Source: Vitrella brassicaformis (lineage: Eukaryota > Sar > Vitrellaceae). From it: 63,899 nt of DNA. The stretch is taken from NCBI GenBank assembly GCA_001179505.1, contig CDMY01000510.1:290551-354449 (forward strand), in the 5' to 3' direction. The notes beneath the pieces are model-generated. The model was given only the letters and a program-made list of their open reading frames with translations, did not search any database and was not told where the DNA came from. Position 1 is the stretch's first letter, and each line of letters begins with the position of its first letter. Positions 1 to 12,800 of the stretch are shown piece after piece. The translations under genes were made by a program, and so were the position numbers.

Positions 1-817
1 CCCCCCCACACACACACACACACACTCCCAGCCGCAACACCATCCACCAGTCAGTCGACGAGAGAAAAAGTGATCCATCGATCGAGATCGATCGGCAAAG
101 TAAAGTCACGGGTCGGCTCAGGCAGGGAGGCCGAGCGAACCGCAGAGAAAAATCCCATGTGTGTGTGGACGACAGAGAGGGAGAGAGAGAGAATGCCAGA
201 CAGACAGACAGAGACCCAATGAATGAGCACATGATGGCATGATGCCAGCCAGGTAGACATCAACACACACACACACACACACACAGAGCATCGCAGAGAG
301 ACAGAGAAAAGGGGCGGACGGCAGGCAGGCAGGCAGCTAGCGGCAGGGGGGAGCAGCCAGGAGCGAGCAGCCCACCCAGCGATCGCTGCCGTGGGACACA
401 CAAAAATAGGACGATTGATGGCACTTCGTCAACACACACACATGGCCGGCCGCTGGGTGTGTGTGTGCGTATGTGTAGGCGTCGACATGAGGGCAGCCAC
501 ACAGACAGACCATCCGGCGACAGATATATATAAAGAGAGAGACTCGTATATATGCTACACACTCCTTCTTTCTCCTCTTCTCTCCCCTCGGCTCTCCCAC
601 GCTCCCCTGCTCCCACCGAAAAAGAAGACCCTTACAGAGAGACGTATGTATTGTATCCCACACACAGACACAAATCCACAGACACACATCCATCCGTCCA
701 CAGACACACACATAAACTTGCCTCGCTCCCTCATAGCTATGTACCGCTGGCTGCCACGCCCCGGACGAACATCCATCCATACAGTCAGCAGAATCTCTGT
801 GTTGGAGTATCTATCGA
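1..817. other. Gene-free, microsatellite-rich 3' flank
   Basis: No credible coding exon is seen. The stretch holds CA/TG dinucleotide tracts (for example 8-26 and 261-284), GAGA runs near 180-192, GGCA repeats near 319-335 and ACAGACAC-type tracts. It lies downstream of the minus-strand nucleotidase gene, whose stop is at 818, and probably contains its 3' UTR. Open frames here are low-complexity artefacts. Confidence 0.6.
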
Positions 818-3800
818 TCACATCTCGTCCATGTCGAGCGTGGCGTCGTGTGGCATCGTCTCGCGGACTGTCCGGAAACCCCGCTCGGGCGACACCAAGC
901 CGAGATTGCTGACACTGCACACACACGACAAGAGAAAAGGGCGTGTCTGTCTGTCTGGCTGGCTCGGTGCGGGTGTGTGTGTGTGGGTGGGTGGGTGGGT
1001 GCTGACCGTGATGTGTAGATGCAGGAGTAATCCTGAACCTGAAGTGACGATGGATGGAAGCACAGAGAGAGAGAGAGAGAGAGAAAAGGGTCGGTCTTTG
1101 CTGTGTGTGGGAAGGGAGGGCACCTATGTGTGTGTTTGTGTCGGAGCCCTGCCCTCACCTGTTTGGCGAACCGAGAGTCTTGGTATCCCGCTTTGAAGAG
1201 CTGCCCCCATATGGGATGGAAACGGCTGTGGTACAACTGATGACCACAACCACAACCACACACACAACACACAACACACACACGCAACCAAAGCAGTCAC
1301 GTCACCTTGTGTGCCACCTCTGCGCCACTGACTGACCCAGTTCATTTCCTTGAGCTTCAGCTTGTGGTCCTGCTGCTCAGCCTCCCACCGATGGATCTGT
1401 CCACACACACATTCAGGCACCCATACACACACATGATCAGATCAGATCGCCCACCAACACAACACACGAACCACCCACACGCACCTGCTCGACCAGTATC
1501 TGCTCGGCCCTCGCGAGGTTCTCATCCTCATGCTCGTGCCGCAAGTGCAGCAGTGGCGACTCATCCGCGTCACCATCTGCAGGAGCATCATGGCCATGGT
1601 AGTTGTTGACCTGGTGGTGGGTGTGGGTGTGGTCGGCATGGGCCACCACATGCGGCATCCGGGGATCGGCATCAAGATCAAGATCAAGATGCTCATCACT
1701 CCCCTGTGCCAAGGCGTGTGTGTGCGGGGGTCTGGGTGTCCTCATTCGGGTGGTCCGCAGGCTGACGAGCTGCATCTTGAGGTCGTCGAGGACCACGTCG
1801 ATGTCCTGCATTTCGTTTCTCATTCGCTGAATGGTGCCGGCGAGCTGACACACACGAGATAAAGGTGGATGGGGGATGGGGGAGGGGGAGAGGGGAAAAG
1901 CATATGTGTGTGTGGGTCACGTACATCTTTCTCCTGCTGGAGGATCTTGACTTCGTAAGCCAGCTCAGGCACGATCTGACATGTCCGCCAACCCAAATTC
2001 CTCTTCCCTGGTTATCAACACACACACACACACACACACGCAGAGCAGAGCAGAGCAGAGCAGACACACACACTTGGTGCCCATGACATGGGAGGTCGTG
2101 TGTCAGCCCAGTCAGTGTGTGTGACCTTGGAGGATGTCCGAGTACATGTGGTCGCCCACATAGAGAATCTCGCTGCCCCGCGACTCTACCCGCAGCAGCT
2201 TGTGCAGGTGCTTCCAGTTGCCCCCCTGGAACACATGACCCTGGTCGATGGATCGATCAACACGCACACAGACAGAGGAGAGGTGAGATGAACTCGTGTG
2301 TGAGGTGAGAGTGGGTATGTCTGTGGCGTGGCGTGGGTTTGGTTAGGTTACTTTTTGCAAAAACCTCTGTATGCTGTCCTCATCTCCGTCGACAATGGTG
2401 AGGTCGGCGTTGGCCAGACTGCCGTCCGTCGTGTTGACGCGGAACAGCTGCAGATTGGGGTCGTTCAGAAAATCTGATCAATCCGCATGGCATACACACA
2501 CACATAAAGGCCACAGACGAGTGCCCAGATGGCTGCCATCTAGTTACTCGGTTTCCCGCTGCCGACGATGACGATGTCGAAGAGTTCCAGCCAGTCCAAG
2601 CCCCGCTCCTCTTCATAGTTGTTGCTGTTGCAAGAATGGCAAAGCAGAGATGGTCGGGCGTTGCGCTGCGTTGCGTGTCCCGGCTCCGGCTCACCCGACT
2701 ATGAAGTTCATGGCCACATGGGTGTAGTCCCAGTGGCTGTTGGTCAGCAGAAACACCTACACATCACACATACAACAAAAACACACACACACATAAGCCA
2801 AGCCATCCGCCATGGTGTGGTGCCTTCCGCTCCCTCCCTCCCGCCACTGCCCACCCCACTCACTCCCTCAGTCACCTTCTTGCCGCTGGCTCGGTATCTC
2901 TGTATCATGGGCACGATGTTGAGGTCGGGGAATACGTATCTCGCGGGGTCCTGTGCGACGGTCTCCTTGATGGTGCCGTCGCGGTGGCACATGTCCACGC
3001 AGTGATGCACCTCGTCGAACATCTGGGAGTAGGGCGGGAAGGACAAGTCGGGCCGGGTGTCCTTCAGGTCCACCAGCTGGGCGAACAGACACGCGTCGAC
3101 CAGCTGCACAGCACACAACCACAAACAGGGAGAGAGAGAGAGGGTGATGAGACTGCCCAGCCCATTGTGTGAGTCTGATCTTGTTCGTTCTGTCTTTGTG
3201 ACCTGGAAGAGGGTGTCGATGGCGACATAGTGTTTCTCCGAGAAGGACGGCATTCGATCGAAGTACTCGAGGTAGAGCGTCCTCTTCTGCTCCGAGTTGA
3301 GCATCCGGGTGCCGTGGAAGACCGTTTTGACGTACTTGTGCCGGTCGACCTTCAGGAAGTTGCCCCTGGCCTTGTCGATGACGACACCCCGCCGAAACAA
3401 GGCCGGGTTGTACTGGAAGGCGAGTATTTCCTTTGGGTAGCCGTACTTGTAGACGAGCTTCTCCTGCGCCCCCCGGTAGCCCAGCAGGTCGAAGGCCACA
3501 TTGTACTGCGCCAGGGTGAAGTCCATGTCGAAGCCGACCGCACGGATCTTGCGCATCTCCAGCTCACGGTTGCAAAAGATGTCCTACCAGACAGACAGAC
3601 AGACAGACAACAGAAGCACGTGTGAGGAAAGTACAGTTACTTGTCTGCCTGTCTGGCTGTCTGTCTGGCTGTCTGTCTATCTGTCTGGGCCCTCACCTTG
3701 TTGCCCGACGTCCGATGATGCGGCACTTCGGTTTCGGTGGTGGCGGCCTTCCACTGCGGCTCCCCACTTCGCTGCAGATCCACCCTGTCCAAAGTCACCA

Positions 3801-4299
3801 CATCGATGCCGTCCTCGTCGAACTTATAGATGGGGGGCGAGTGGCTGGTCCTCGGCGCAAGGAACACGCCCTCGGCGGGGTTGCTTTGCAACGGACCCAC
3901 CAGGGACGACACCACACTGGCGTCAGACACAGAAGAACCCACAGGCAGATCCTCATCGCCATCATCACCACCAGTATTATCGCTTTCTGACGGGGGCGCC
4001 TCGACAGCTGCCGTCGCCGCGTCTGTGTCGGCCTCGCCGAGCCGCACCGTTGCCGCGACCCGCCGCCTTGGCGGCCTCACGAGATCCACCGAGCGCTTGT
4101 GCCTCTGTGAGCCGAGCAGCCTCCTTGACGGGAACTGAAAGGCCGAGTGGGAGGCGGGCTCCAGCTGACGCTGCGGTGATGCTGAGAGTGGAGCACTCCT
4201 TCCAGCAGTGAGCAGCAGTGAGCATCCCCAGAAGAGAGAGCGGATCCGCGATGGGATAGAGGAGCTCTTGGCGCAGGAAGATTCCAGCGTGGTGGCCAT
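818..4299 (-). CDS. HAD-superfamily IG 5'-nucleotidase, multi-exon, with probable organelle-targeting leader
   Basis: Predicted cytosolic-type purine 5'-nucleotidase fold, removing phosphate from nucleoside monophosphates. The HAD motif I nucleophile and acid are visible in GFDMDFTLA (exon near 3580-3203). YVGDHMYSDIL (near 2200) matches the late Asp-binding motif, and FHPIWGQLFKAG...SRFAKQV (near 1230-1160) is the C-terminal signature of the IG subfamily. About ten exons are read from 4299 down to the stop at 818, including VFLLTNSHWDYTHVAMNF (about 2756-2694) and NNYEEERGLDWLELFDIV (about 2624-2550). The first exon (4299 to about 3697) adds roughly 200 residues before the enzyme: a short hydrophobic segment (LFWGCSLLLTAG), then an Arg/Ser-rich stretch. 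This resembles a bipartite plastid leader, which is inference. A His/Asp-rich insert lies in the exon at 1848-1480, in a predicted coiled-coil segment. The start ATG at 4299 faces the next gene across 155 bp. Substrate is unknown. Confidence 0.85.
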
Positions 4300-4372
4300 A
4301 GCTGCAGGCGTAGATGCTCGGCTCAGGCAGCTGCGTTTCCCCTCCAGACGACCAGCCGATTCCTCACTGAGA

Positions 4373-4387
4373 CTGCGAGCTTAGCTC
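4373..4387 (+). promoter_or_regulatory. Candidate core promoter motif CTGCGAGCTTAGCTC
   Basis: This lies between the divergent starts of the nucleotidase (4299) and the BTB-TLDc gene (4455), 73 and 67 bp from them. Its first 13 bases recur exactly, inverted, at 53249-53261, and 14 of its 15 bases recur at 14183-14197. Function is inferred only from recurrence and position. Confidence 0.4.
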
Positions 4388-4454
4388 ATCCTGACAGTTT
4401 CGCGATTCCGACGCTAACCGAAAGCGGCATCGCTATCTCTTTGGTTTGTTCGCC

Positions 4455-6538
4455 ATGGCGGCAGCTGCTGCTGCAGCGGCAGCACCGTCCAGCAAGAAGC
4501 GGAAGCTGCCCGCTGGTCTCGCTGATCCATCCAGCCTGCGTGAGTTGACGAGCGGTCTGCCGACCATCGACGCCTGTCTGGCGGCAGTGGCCGACTCGCT
4601 TGACGATTGGAAGGCTAGCGTGCAGAGTGCAGTGGAGGCCGCCGAGTTAGAGGCCAAGCGACTGGTGGATGAGATTAAGGGGATGATAGAGGGCAGTGGC
4701 GGTGTGCTGGAGCACGGCATCCTGGAGGAGTATCTGCGGCTCAACGTGGGAGGTGAGCTTGAGGCGTGAAGATCAGTGCAGTGCAACGGACGACCCGTTT
4801 CAGATTTGTTTGATGATCTGTGTGGGTGGTGTGTTTGCAGGTCGCGTGTTGTCGTTTCCGTACGAGGCGTTGGTCCACCCCGAGCTGCACAACACGGTTG
4901 TGGCTCAGATGCTGCTGTACTTCAGAGCCGCCCTCCCCCAGGATGCCGCCGGCAACCCGTTCGTCGACTCATTCGATGGGTACTTCGATAGACTGGCCGG
5001 TGAGCGCGATGAAGGCGACTGTTTCAGATGAGATTCTGATTCCTCTGTCGTGTGTGTGTGTGTGTGTCACATGCAGATCAGGTGTCCATGGTGTATGCTG
5101 GGCAGCTGGGCGGCCTGGTGCTGTTCGATCCGGAGGCCGCCGATCCTGCGCACGCAGAGCCCCACGCCATCTTCGCCACCAAACTCGACCTCACGCCACC
5201 CGTCAACACGCCAGCCACCCCCCCAGCAGGCAACGACCGGTCGCTGGAGGGACTGGCGGACGTAGCCGACAGGGCCCTGGCTGGTGTCAAGCGGCGCATC
5301 ATGGCACTGCGCAACACCAAGTGGGCGTATGAGAAGCTCATCGATTTTTTGGGGCCATTTCTGAAGAGCGGCAATGTGGAGGAGGACACCATCGTGAGTG
5401 TGCAGATCCGTGGCGAGACCGTGTCGACGGTTAAGGCCACACTCAACCGCCTCGGGACCAATCATGCGCTCTACAATAGATTCGACACGTGAGCTGACGC
5501 ACATCACACACGGATGGCAGGTGGCAGACAGAGAGCTGTGCGCCTTCTCCACGACTTCACTTTGGGGTGCTGGCCAGGGATGCGGTGGCGTGGAGCGGTG
5601 CGGATGTGCGCAAGACATCGTTTGAGCACTTCCGGCGCATCGTCGACTTCGCCCGCAGACAGCGGTATGGCCGCCGGAGGAATGGACAAAACAGGCATGC
5701 AGCCAATTGATGTGTACGGCTGTGTCAGGACCGGCATGGCGGGCAGCGCGGTGAAACCGCCGGTGGTACAGGCATCGATGATGGAGGCGTTGGAGGAGGA
5801 CTGCACCATGTACGGCATCAAGAAAGAGGAGTTTCGCACCAGCATCGCATCGGCGAGCGAGGTCAAGAGGGTGCTCACGATGATGGACAAACGAGACCGG
5901 CAGCTGAAGCTCCTCTATAAGTGAGGGCGGAGAAAAACACAAGGAAATGAATGCGGGCTTGCTTCTATCGTATCATATGCACTGGGTCTCTGTGGGTGAA
6001 ATATTTGTGCAGGATGAGTCGCGACGGGGCTGCGTACACCGACCTGCTCAACGGTGTCGGCGACGCGAGCGGCCTGCTGTTCGTCATCCAGGACGGCAGC
6101 ACACACAAATTCAGCGCCTTCATCGACGGCCCCCTCGCACAGCCCGCCGACCCCACACGCCACAAGGTCAGCCGCTGCCCCATATCGCTCTACAGCATCA
6201 GCGGGGCGTATGACGCGCCAACCAAGATCCCCCTGCCGGCAGAGAAGCCACAGAGCGTGGCGGTCGCGGGGCGGGAGGGGGCGGTGCTGGGCAGCAGTGG
6301 GCAGTCAAGCGGCAACGTGTACATCGGCGAGATGGGTGCAGCAGTGCTCTGGCTGGGCAAGGCCGAGCCCGGTCCAGCTGCTGACCTGCGCAGCTGCCAC
6401 GTGTGGGTCACAGAGGCCCACTTGCCTCCCGGCTATCGGGGGGCGATGGATGAGGGCAAGGGCATACTGGCGACAGACAAGAACTTCACAGCGACGGAAA
6501 TCGATGTGCTTTCTCTGGTGGGCGGGGTGACACGATAA
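4455..6538 (+). CDS. BTB/POZ (KCTD-like) and TLDc domain protein
   Basis: The N-terminus is an Ala run followed by a basic KKRK (possible nuclear signal) and a helical segment. A KCTD-type BTB/T1 domain follows, spliced from two exons: EEYLRLNVGG then RVLSFPYEALVHPEL..., with the downstream GNPFVDSFDGYF matching the D-G-F-I-D-R-D-G part of T1 domains. After a middle region (about 5087-5880) comes a C-terminal TLDc domain: KLLYK, intron, MSRDGAAY..., SLYSISGAYDAPTKIPLP and a final ATDKNFTATEIDV, ending at 6538. TLDc proteins bind V-ATPase or act in oxidative-stress resistance in animals and fungi; the role here is unknown. BTB would mediate oligomerisation or cullin binding. The TLDc half is closely related to the gene at 28566-30250, down to the intron position in the LLYK/SRDG junction. 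The start is the first ATG in a good context before the Ala run. Exon edges near 5490-5670 are approximate. Confidence 0.75.
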
Positions 6539-6850
6539 TACGCGCCTGCACACATGGACGTCGACGTGCTCTTCTCATGTGTGTGTGTGTGTGTGTGTGT
6601 TTGTTCAGGTGTGACGCCGTCGATCGTAGCGACCGGCGACAGACGTATTCACGAACCCGTGTTGTGTTGATGGTAGCGTCATGGAATGGCTGCGTGCTCA
6701 GTGCGATCAAATGATTTACATACATGCGGCACGGACACAGCAACAGCGTACACACACCCATTCATTCACACACACACACACATGCACACACACCGTCAGC
6801 AGTCAGGACGGACGACACTCAGCAATCCTCCCACCCCTCCCAGCCGACAC
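6539..6850. other. Convergent intergenic spacer
   Basis: 312 bp between two gene ends that converge. It holds a TG tract (about 6578-6602) and CA tracts near 6768-6795. No coding or RNA feature is recognised. Confidence 0.6.
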
Positions 6851-9524
6851 TTAGCCCTCGGCCGATTCCTCGTTTTTGGTGTCAGTGGTCTGCTTGTTCT
6901 CGGTCTCAAAGGCCGTCATGTGCTGAATGGCGTTCTCAAATTTCTCCAATTTCCTGCAAACACGCAGCACAACACAACCACAGCCGATGGCAGCCGTGGC
7001 CTGGCCACAATCAGGCGCTCTCTCAGCAAGTCGGCTTAACGTACCAGCACTTGGATGGACAGTCAGACTTCTTGAGAATGTTCTTATTCTGCCCAGCGTC
7101 GTCCCAGCAGTCGACGATTCCGAAGTAGGGGCTCTCGTTGAGCGGCTCCAGACACTTGAAGCCGTCCTGAGCTGTCCTTTTCTGAAACACGCAACACACA
7201 TACAGGGGTTGCCTGTCTGTCCGTCTGTCTGTCTGTCTCTGTGCGTGTGAGAGGTGTCGGGCCAACCATGAGTCTGAAGAAGTGGTTCTTGACCTTGTCG
7301 ACGCACTCGCTCATGTAGGCCACGTCCCACTCGTCGTTCCAAATCTCACGCTTGAAACGATGCTGGGGCAGACAGACAAAGATGCCACGTGGAGAGAGAG
7401 ACACCGAGACACACAGACGGAGATGTGGACCAATGACGGCTGGCTGTTCTGGGGCTTTTTCCTCTTGTACTCTCTTTTCGAGGGAGTAGTCCTTGGGCCT
7501 GTAGTCGCACTGCCGCATCTGCAGCTCGTAGCTGATCGTGTCCGTCAGATTCTTGCTCAGCATGCCGAGACACTACCACACACAGAGAGACGGTATGTGT
7601 GTGTCTCCCCCCCTCTGCCCTGTGTGCGTGTGTGTGTGTGTCGTAGCTCAGCTCAGCCAACCATGCCGTTCATGTTTCTGAATCTGTATTTGCAGACGCG
7701 TGTGGTGTCCTCGTTCTTGTTGTTTTTGAACTTCTCCATGATCTCGGTGCAGCCGGCGCCCGGGAGGATGGCCCAGATGTTCTGGAAGGTGGGGTTGGAC
7801 TGGGAGGGGTTCCTCCCGCACTCTGTCGATATCTCCAGACCTGCTGCCTCACCCTGTGTGGTTGGTGAGACACAACACAAGATGAGATAGAGGGTTCTCT
7901 CGGCCGCGTGTGATATATTTTGTCGTCATTCTTTTCTCACGTTGCCGGTGTAGGTGAGGCAGCCCTGCTGGCCGGCCTTCATTGTCCAGACTGCACACAG
8001 ATATAGAGGAGAGAGAGAGTGAAGGCGGGCGGATGAACGGGCGTATTATTCTCTCTGGCTCGTTGCTGACTGTTGGGTGTCTTTTCGATCTGCCAGATGC
8101 CTGGGTGGCCCTTCTTTGGGTTGTCAGCAGGACAGTCCACCAGCCGGTACGCCGTGGGGGGATCCACATCTGTGGGTGGACGGACGGGCAGCTTGCACGT
8201 GAAAAACGCATTGAGGTCTTCCTCTTGATATATGGTTTGCTTACCGTCTCTGGCCAGGCAGAGCAGCGTCTGCTGCTCATGATCTGAAAGGTCTTCTCGA
8301 CTGCAAAACACTCCCAGCCCAGCCCAGCCCCCATCCACCACAGCGATAGAGACAGACACCAACGGGGTGATCATTCCTTTCCTTCCTTCGTACGTACGCT
8401 GGTGTTTGATCCTCCACATTTGCTTCTTGGAGATGGTCTGCCCCGCCGTGCCGGCCGACTCACACGGCTCCGTCGTCACCTTGGGCGCCCCGCTCTCCTC
8501 CTCTTCAGCGATGCTCAGGCACACATCGTCCCGGACGTTGCGCATCTGGAACCGGGGCTCCTTGCAGGGGCTGTCGGCCAGCTCTGCAGCCGACGGACGG
8601 GAGGCGCCGGGAGTTAGCTTGGACACGCAGTCGGCGGCAGTGCATGGGTCAACGAAGGCCAGCTCGAACTGACCGGAGCGCTCGAAGGGAATGCACTCAC
8701 GCTGTAGGAAAGAGAGGCAGATGGATCCATGGACGATGAGCTACGCAGGCAGAGTGTGGATGTTCATAAGAGTTACCAGTGCCTTAGCGTCGAGGCATCG
8801 TTGGTTGGTGAGGCACTCGTCGGGGCATTCAGGGGTGGTCGTCTTGATGTTAAACGCTGCACAAACAAGACAAGACAAAAAGTCTGTGCATGGTAGAGAA
8901 TACATCAGCTGCTCCTCACCGCAGGCCTGACAGCTCCGTTGGCAGACATGCATCAGCTTAAGCCCACGCTGGACAGAGAGAAACACGTGCACCCGAATTG
9001 GTAGGTATAAGCAGTTTGTGTCTCCCTCCCAGTGGCCTCACAAAGAAGAGATTGTTGGATTTCTCCGGAATCCAGTTCTGCATGCACATCTCGGCTGGGC
9101 TGGTGCCCGTCGCCAGCTTGGTCTCACACCCACCGCCCTCCTGGCTGCCCACATAGGCGTCGAAGATGTTGTCCTGGATGTCGGTGCACCCCAACCGGGC
9201 CAGCAGGCTCTTGAGGGTGTTCTCAACCGCACCTGCCCCCTCGGTCTTCTCTTCAGTCGGTTGATCCTCCTCCAGAAAGGCAGAGGGCGTTGACGCGTTG
9301 ACGGCTGCACTGTGCCGATGGCCTGCATTGCAACAAGGAGCCATGATGACAGTAAGGACCGCACTGCAGAGGCGGTGCTTACCAAATCGAAATGTCCCCC
9401 TTGGAGAGATGAGTGCGTCCAGCTGTTCCCTTGTTCTCGTTTCGTAGGCTTTCGCTGCTGCGATGATGGCCATTGCAATGCCAGCCACCAGCATGATGGC
9501 CGATGGATGACGTGAACAAGCCAT
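6851..9524 (-). CDS. Secreted cysteine-rich protein with R-type lectin-like repeats
   Basis: About 13 exons are read from an ATG at 9524 to a stop at 6851. The N-terminus (IMLVAGIAMAIIAAAKA) is a clear signal peptide, so the product enters the secretory pathway. Cysteines are frequent in every exon (for example HVCQRSCQACG near 8960, PECPDECLTNQRC near 8830, and DCPSKCWY near 7050). Several segments end in a Gln/Gly-x-x-Trp-x-Ile pattern: KKQMWRIKH, GIWQIEK, QNIWAILPG. Each is preceded by a Cys-Leu or Val-x-Cys strand such as DVCLSIAEE and LLCLARDGK. This resembles the QxW repeats of ricin-B-type beta-trefoil sugar-binding domains, but the match is weak and a beta-trefoil would need structural confirmation. 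The intron at about 9381-9324 removes an apparent second hydrophobic stretch. No membrane anchor is seen at the acidic C-terminus. The neighbour across a divergent promoter is the coiled-coil gene. Confidence 0.6.
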
Positions 9525-9879
9525 CAGCCGCCGGAGCGGGTTGCCGGATGCGATTGGAGTGTATGGCCTGCAACGAGCCGTGGCTGCGATGCGGGAGGGA
9601 ATGGAGGGAAACCTGCCCCCCGAGGCGAGCTTTTGGGGCCCGTGGCATCCGCAATCGAACTCCGGGACTTAGACAATCGGACACAGACAATCGGAATCGG
9701 ACAAGTTGGACTCAATTGGTTGACGTGCGTGTTTCATGCATTCGGTGTCTGCTGGAGCCCAGTTGGTAGGGCCGGCGGCAGCAGGGCCCTTTCTCTACTA
9801 TGAGTCACGTCTCGAAGACCTGTAAGACCAGGGAGGGAAAGGCAAACGAACAGAGGCTACACACAGGGACGGATCACAC
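9525..9879. other. Divergent intergenic region
   Basis: About 355 bp between the secreted protein start and the coiled-coil gene. GAGGCGAGCTTTTGG at 9622-9636 partly resembles the recurrent CTGCGAGCTTAGC motif. A repeated CGGACACAGACAATCGGA-like stretch lies at about 9664-9700. No gene is seen, except that an ATG at 9800 followed by GTAAGA could be an alternative first exon of the plus-strand gene. Confidence 0.4.
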
Positions 9880-12800
9880 ATGAGACGGTCTGATAATTGT
9901 TTTGGTGTCTGTCTGGTGTCCGTGTAGTGAGAAGCGCCGACAGCACCTGGATGAGAGGTATGCAGCCGCAGAAGCGACCGCATGCACTCGGCCATGCCCG
10001 TTCTGTCTGTTGCCATGTTTGCAGGCTTGTGCTGCGTCGCGAGGTGGTGTGTCGGGAGGAGGGCATCCGGGCAAAAATCATGCAGAAGAGGCTCGACAGG
10101 ATACAGGTGCGCACAGAGGCCGGTTGTCCGCTGGTGTTGTGCCATTCATTATCGATGTCACCTCACCGGCCATGCAGGCAGAGGAGCCCAAGATGAATGA
10201 CAGGAACCAGCGGCTGTTGAAGGAATTGCATCGGAAGTCACAGTCCATCAGCCCCAGGGGACGGGGCAGGTCGCCTTTCTTCGGGTATGCACAGCACAGC
10301 AGCGAGGGTGCGCTATACGCTTGCATGCATGTGCAATGGTTTGTTTGTTCGTTAACAAACAGTATATCGACGAGCCATGTGCTCAAAGACCAGAAGTCGC
10401 AGTTCCTCAACATCATACAGGTCAGTCAGTGAGATCAACATCATGGCAGGCGATGGATGCGCAGATATCCTCTTACCAATACTTGGCTCCGTGTGTGTGT
10501 GTCTGTGCAGTCCGCGTCATTATCGTGGCAGCGTCAGGTGGAGGAGGACTGCAGGAGACACATAAACAGGACACAGATACAAACAGAGGTAAGGCGGTAC
10601 ACACACACACACACACACAATGATCGTACTCTTCCGGTTCGTTCTCGGCAGCGTTTGAAGGTTCGTCGTCTGGAGCTGGATCGCTTCTGGACGGTGCAGC
10701 AGCAGCTCATGCAGGTAGGGAGGTATACAAACACTAGACAGACACAATGAAGGAAGGCATCAGACAGTCAGGTGAAGGCCTGCAATGCCTGTCCAATGGT
10801 ATACGTAGGAACTGCACTCAGCGAGGAAGGAGCTGGCCGACGAACAGGTGAGTGACGGACGACAGAGACGTGACAATATGAAAGGGCCTGCACGTCACTC
10901 ATTCATTCATACGCTTCTCTCTCCCTTCCGCTTGTTGTGCCAGCGGCGTTTGAACGACGAGGCCCGGCGTCGGTACCTGCAGCTGCTGGAGCAGAGGATG
11001 CAGCCGCCCCCACACGCCGCCACGGCACCCGCACCAAATGTCCAACACATATTCGTGCGACATGAGGTCAGTCAGCTGCACATGAGTGAGTTGACTGACA
11101 TGCAAGGGGGACATGATCGCTTCACGCGCCCGCCCTCTCGTGCCTCCCTCTCTATCTATCAGGGAACGAGCAGCTCCACTGTACGTTTCCTGGCCGGGGA
11201 GCTGACCAACGGTGCCTCCAATCCCTCCATCATATCTGTCTCTTCCCCCCGCCATGACGACCAATCCCGCTCGTCCGCCGGGCGGTCAGCGTCTCAGGCC
11301 CGTTTTCTCTCCATCGGCTCCCCGACGCCAGGCAGCCGCCTCAAGTGGCAAGAGCCACAGACACTCCCAGAGAGCATCCCAATGGCGAGGGAGAAAAGCG
11401 ATGAAGGGGATTATCAACACGACGAGGACTTGGAGACATCGCCAGAGTGCTCTCCCGGCTCTTACGACGGGCTGTCCAAGGTGTCGCGGCTGTCGCACAT
11501 CAGCAAGCTCTCCCGGGGTGCGCGGCGCTCAGCCAAGGCCAAGAAGGCTGCTGGGGCCAAGAGGTCGGCCCTTGCTGTCGACCAAAGGGCGAAGCTGTCT
11601 TCTGGATCACCCTCACCCACCTTCAGCCCTTCAGAATTCGAGGCCCAGTCACGGCTTGCGGCACATCAACCGGCAGCCGTCAGAGTGGAGGCCGAGAGAC
11701 CGCCCCCGAGACGTGTGGAGACGGAAGGACTGGCGCGTGCACCTGAGGCCCCATCTGCCCCGCCTCGCATAGTGAAGGCGATGTTGCCGGTGCGATCGCA
11801 GCTGCCTGCCGGGTCGTGGGGTGCCGAGGTGATGCTGCAGCTGGGGCTGGACCCCAGTGACCACGACGTGATTGGCGAGATAGGGCCGCACCCCAGGACA
11901 GCACCGGCAAGAGCATCGGCTGGGGTGAGTGGACGAAGCCATTTCGGTGTTTGGGTGTCATGGGCGATCGATGGGCGTGTCTCTGTGTGTGGTGGATGTG
12001 GGTGCAGGACATGGTGTTTGATGACGATGCCTCGCGCAGTGCGACGATCGCCACAGCATTGAAGAACAGAACATATAAGTGCGCCGAACAGAAGCCATTC
12101 CTTCCAACAAGAAAGCTTCACGTGCATACATAATTATGTGTGTTGGCATGTCTGTCTGTCTCAGTGCGCTTGAGAGGATGGAGCAGGACCTGCTGCATGA
12201 CCTCCACAGACTGGACGCCTTCCAAACGGACCTCCACATGCACATGCAGATGAACACCGCCCCACCGCCACTCTCTTCCGTCCACTCCCGCGCCCGCCAG
12301 CAGACAGACAGCCTGACGGTCCCCCTCCCTCCCCTCTCCTCCCACTCGACCCCCGCACTCCACAGACGCCCCTCGCCAATCGCCCAGCCGCTGGGCACCT
12401 CCCTGCCGCCATCCGAGCTGGGCACGGCCACGTCTCCGTTCCACACCGACAGGCAGACGACGGACAGGACAGCCAACCAGCCATCATTCCGCGAAGGACG
12501 AGGGCAGGCCCCGACTATCTCACCGCCGGTGAGTGGACAGCGGTGGGGGGAGCGGACGGGCGACTTCGGCTCTCCCAGCGAGACCAACAACAACACCATG
12601 AAGGTCGGCACTCTGCCCTCCATCATGGAGCACGGGGGCAGCTCTGGACAGCTCAACAAGTCAGCCGATGAGACTGCCACAGCCGCCCCTCCCCCGCCCC
12701 CTCCACATTCACAGCATCCAGAGGCCCTTCCATCACTCCCACTGCCGAGAGGAGAAGAAGAAAAGGCCGCCGATGAGACATCGAAGCCCAACTCCACAGC

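Noticed and set aside
9640-9700. Minus-strand GTTCGATT resembling a tRNA T-loop
   Set aside because: The stems do not pair, and the upstream sequence is a short direct repeat rather than a cloverleaf.
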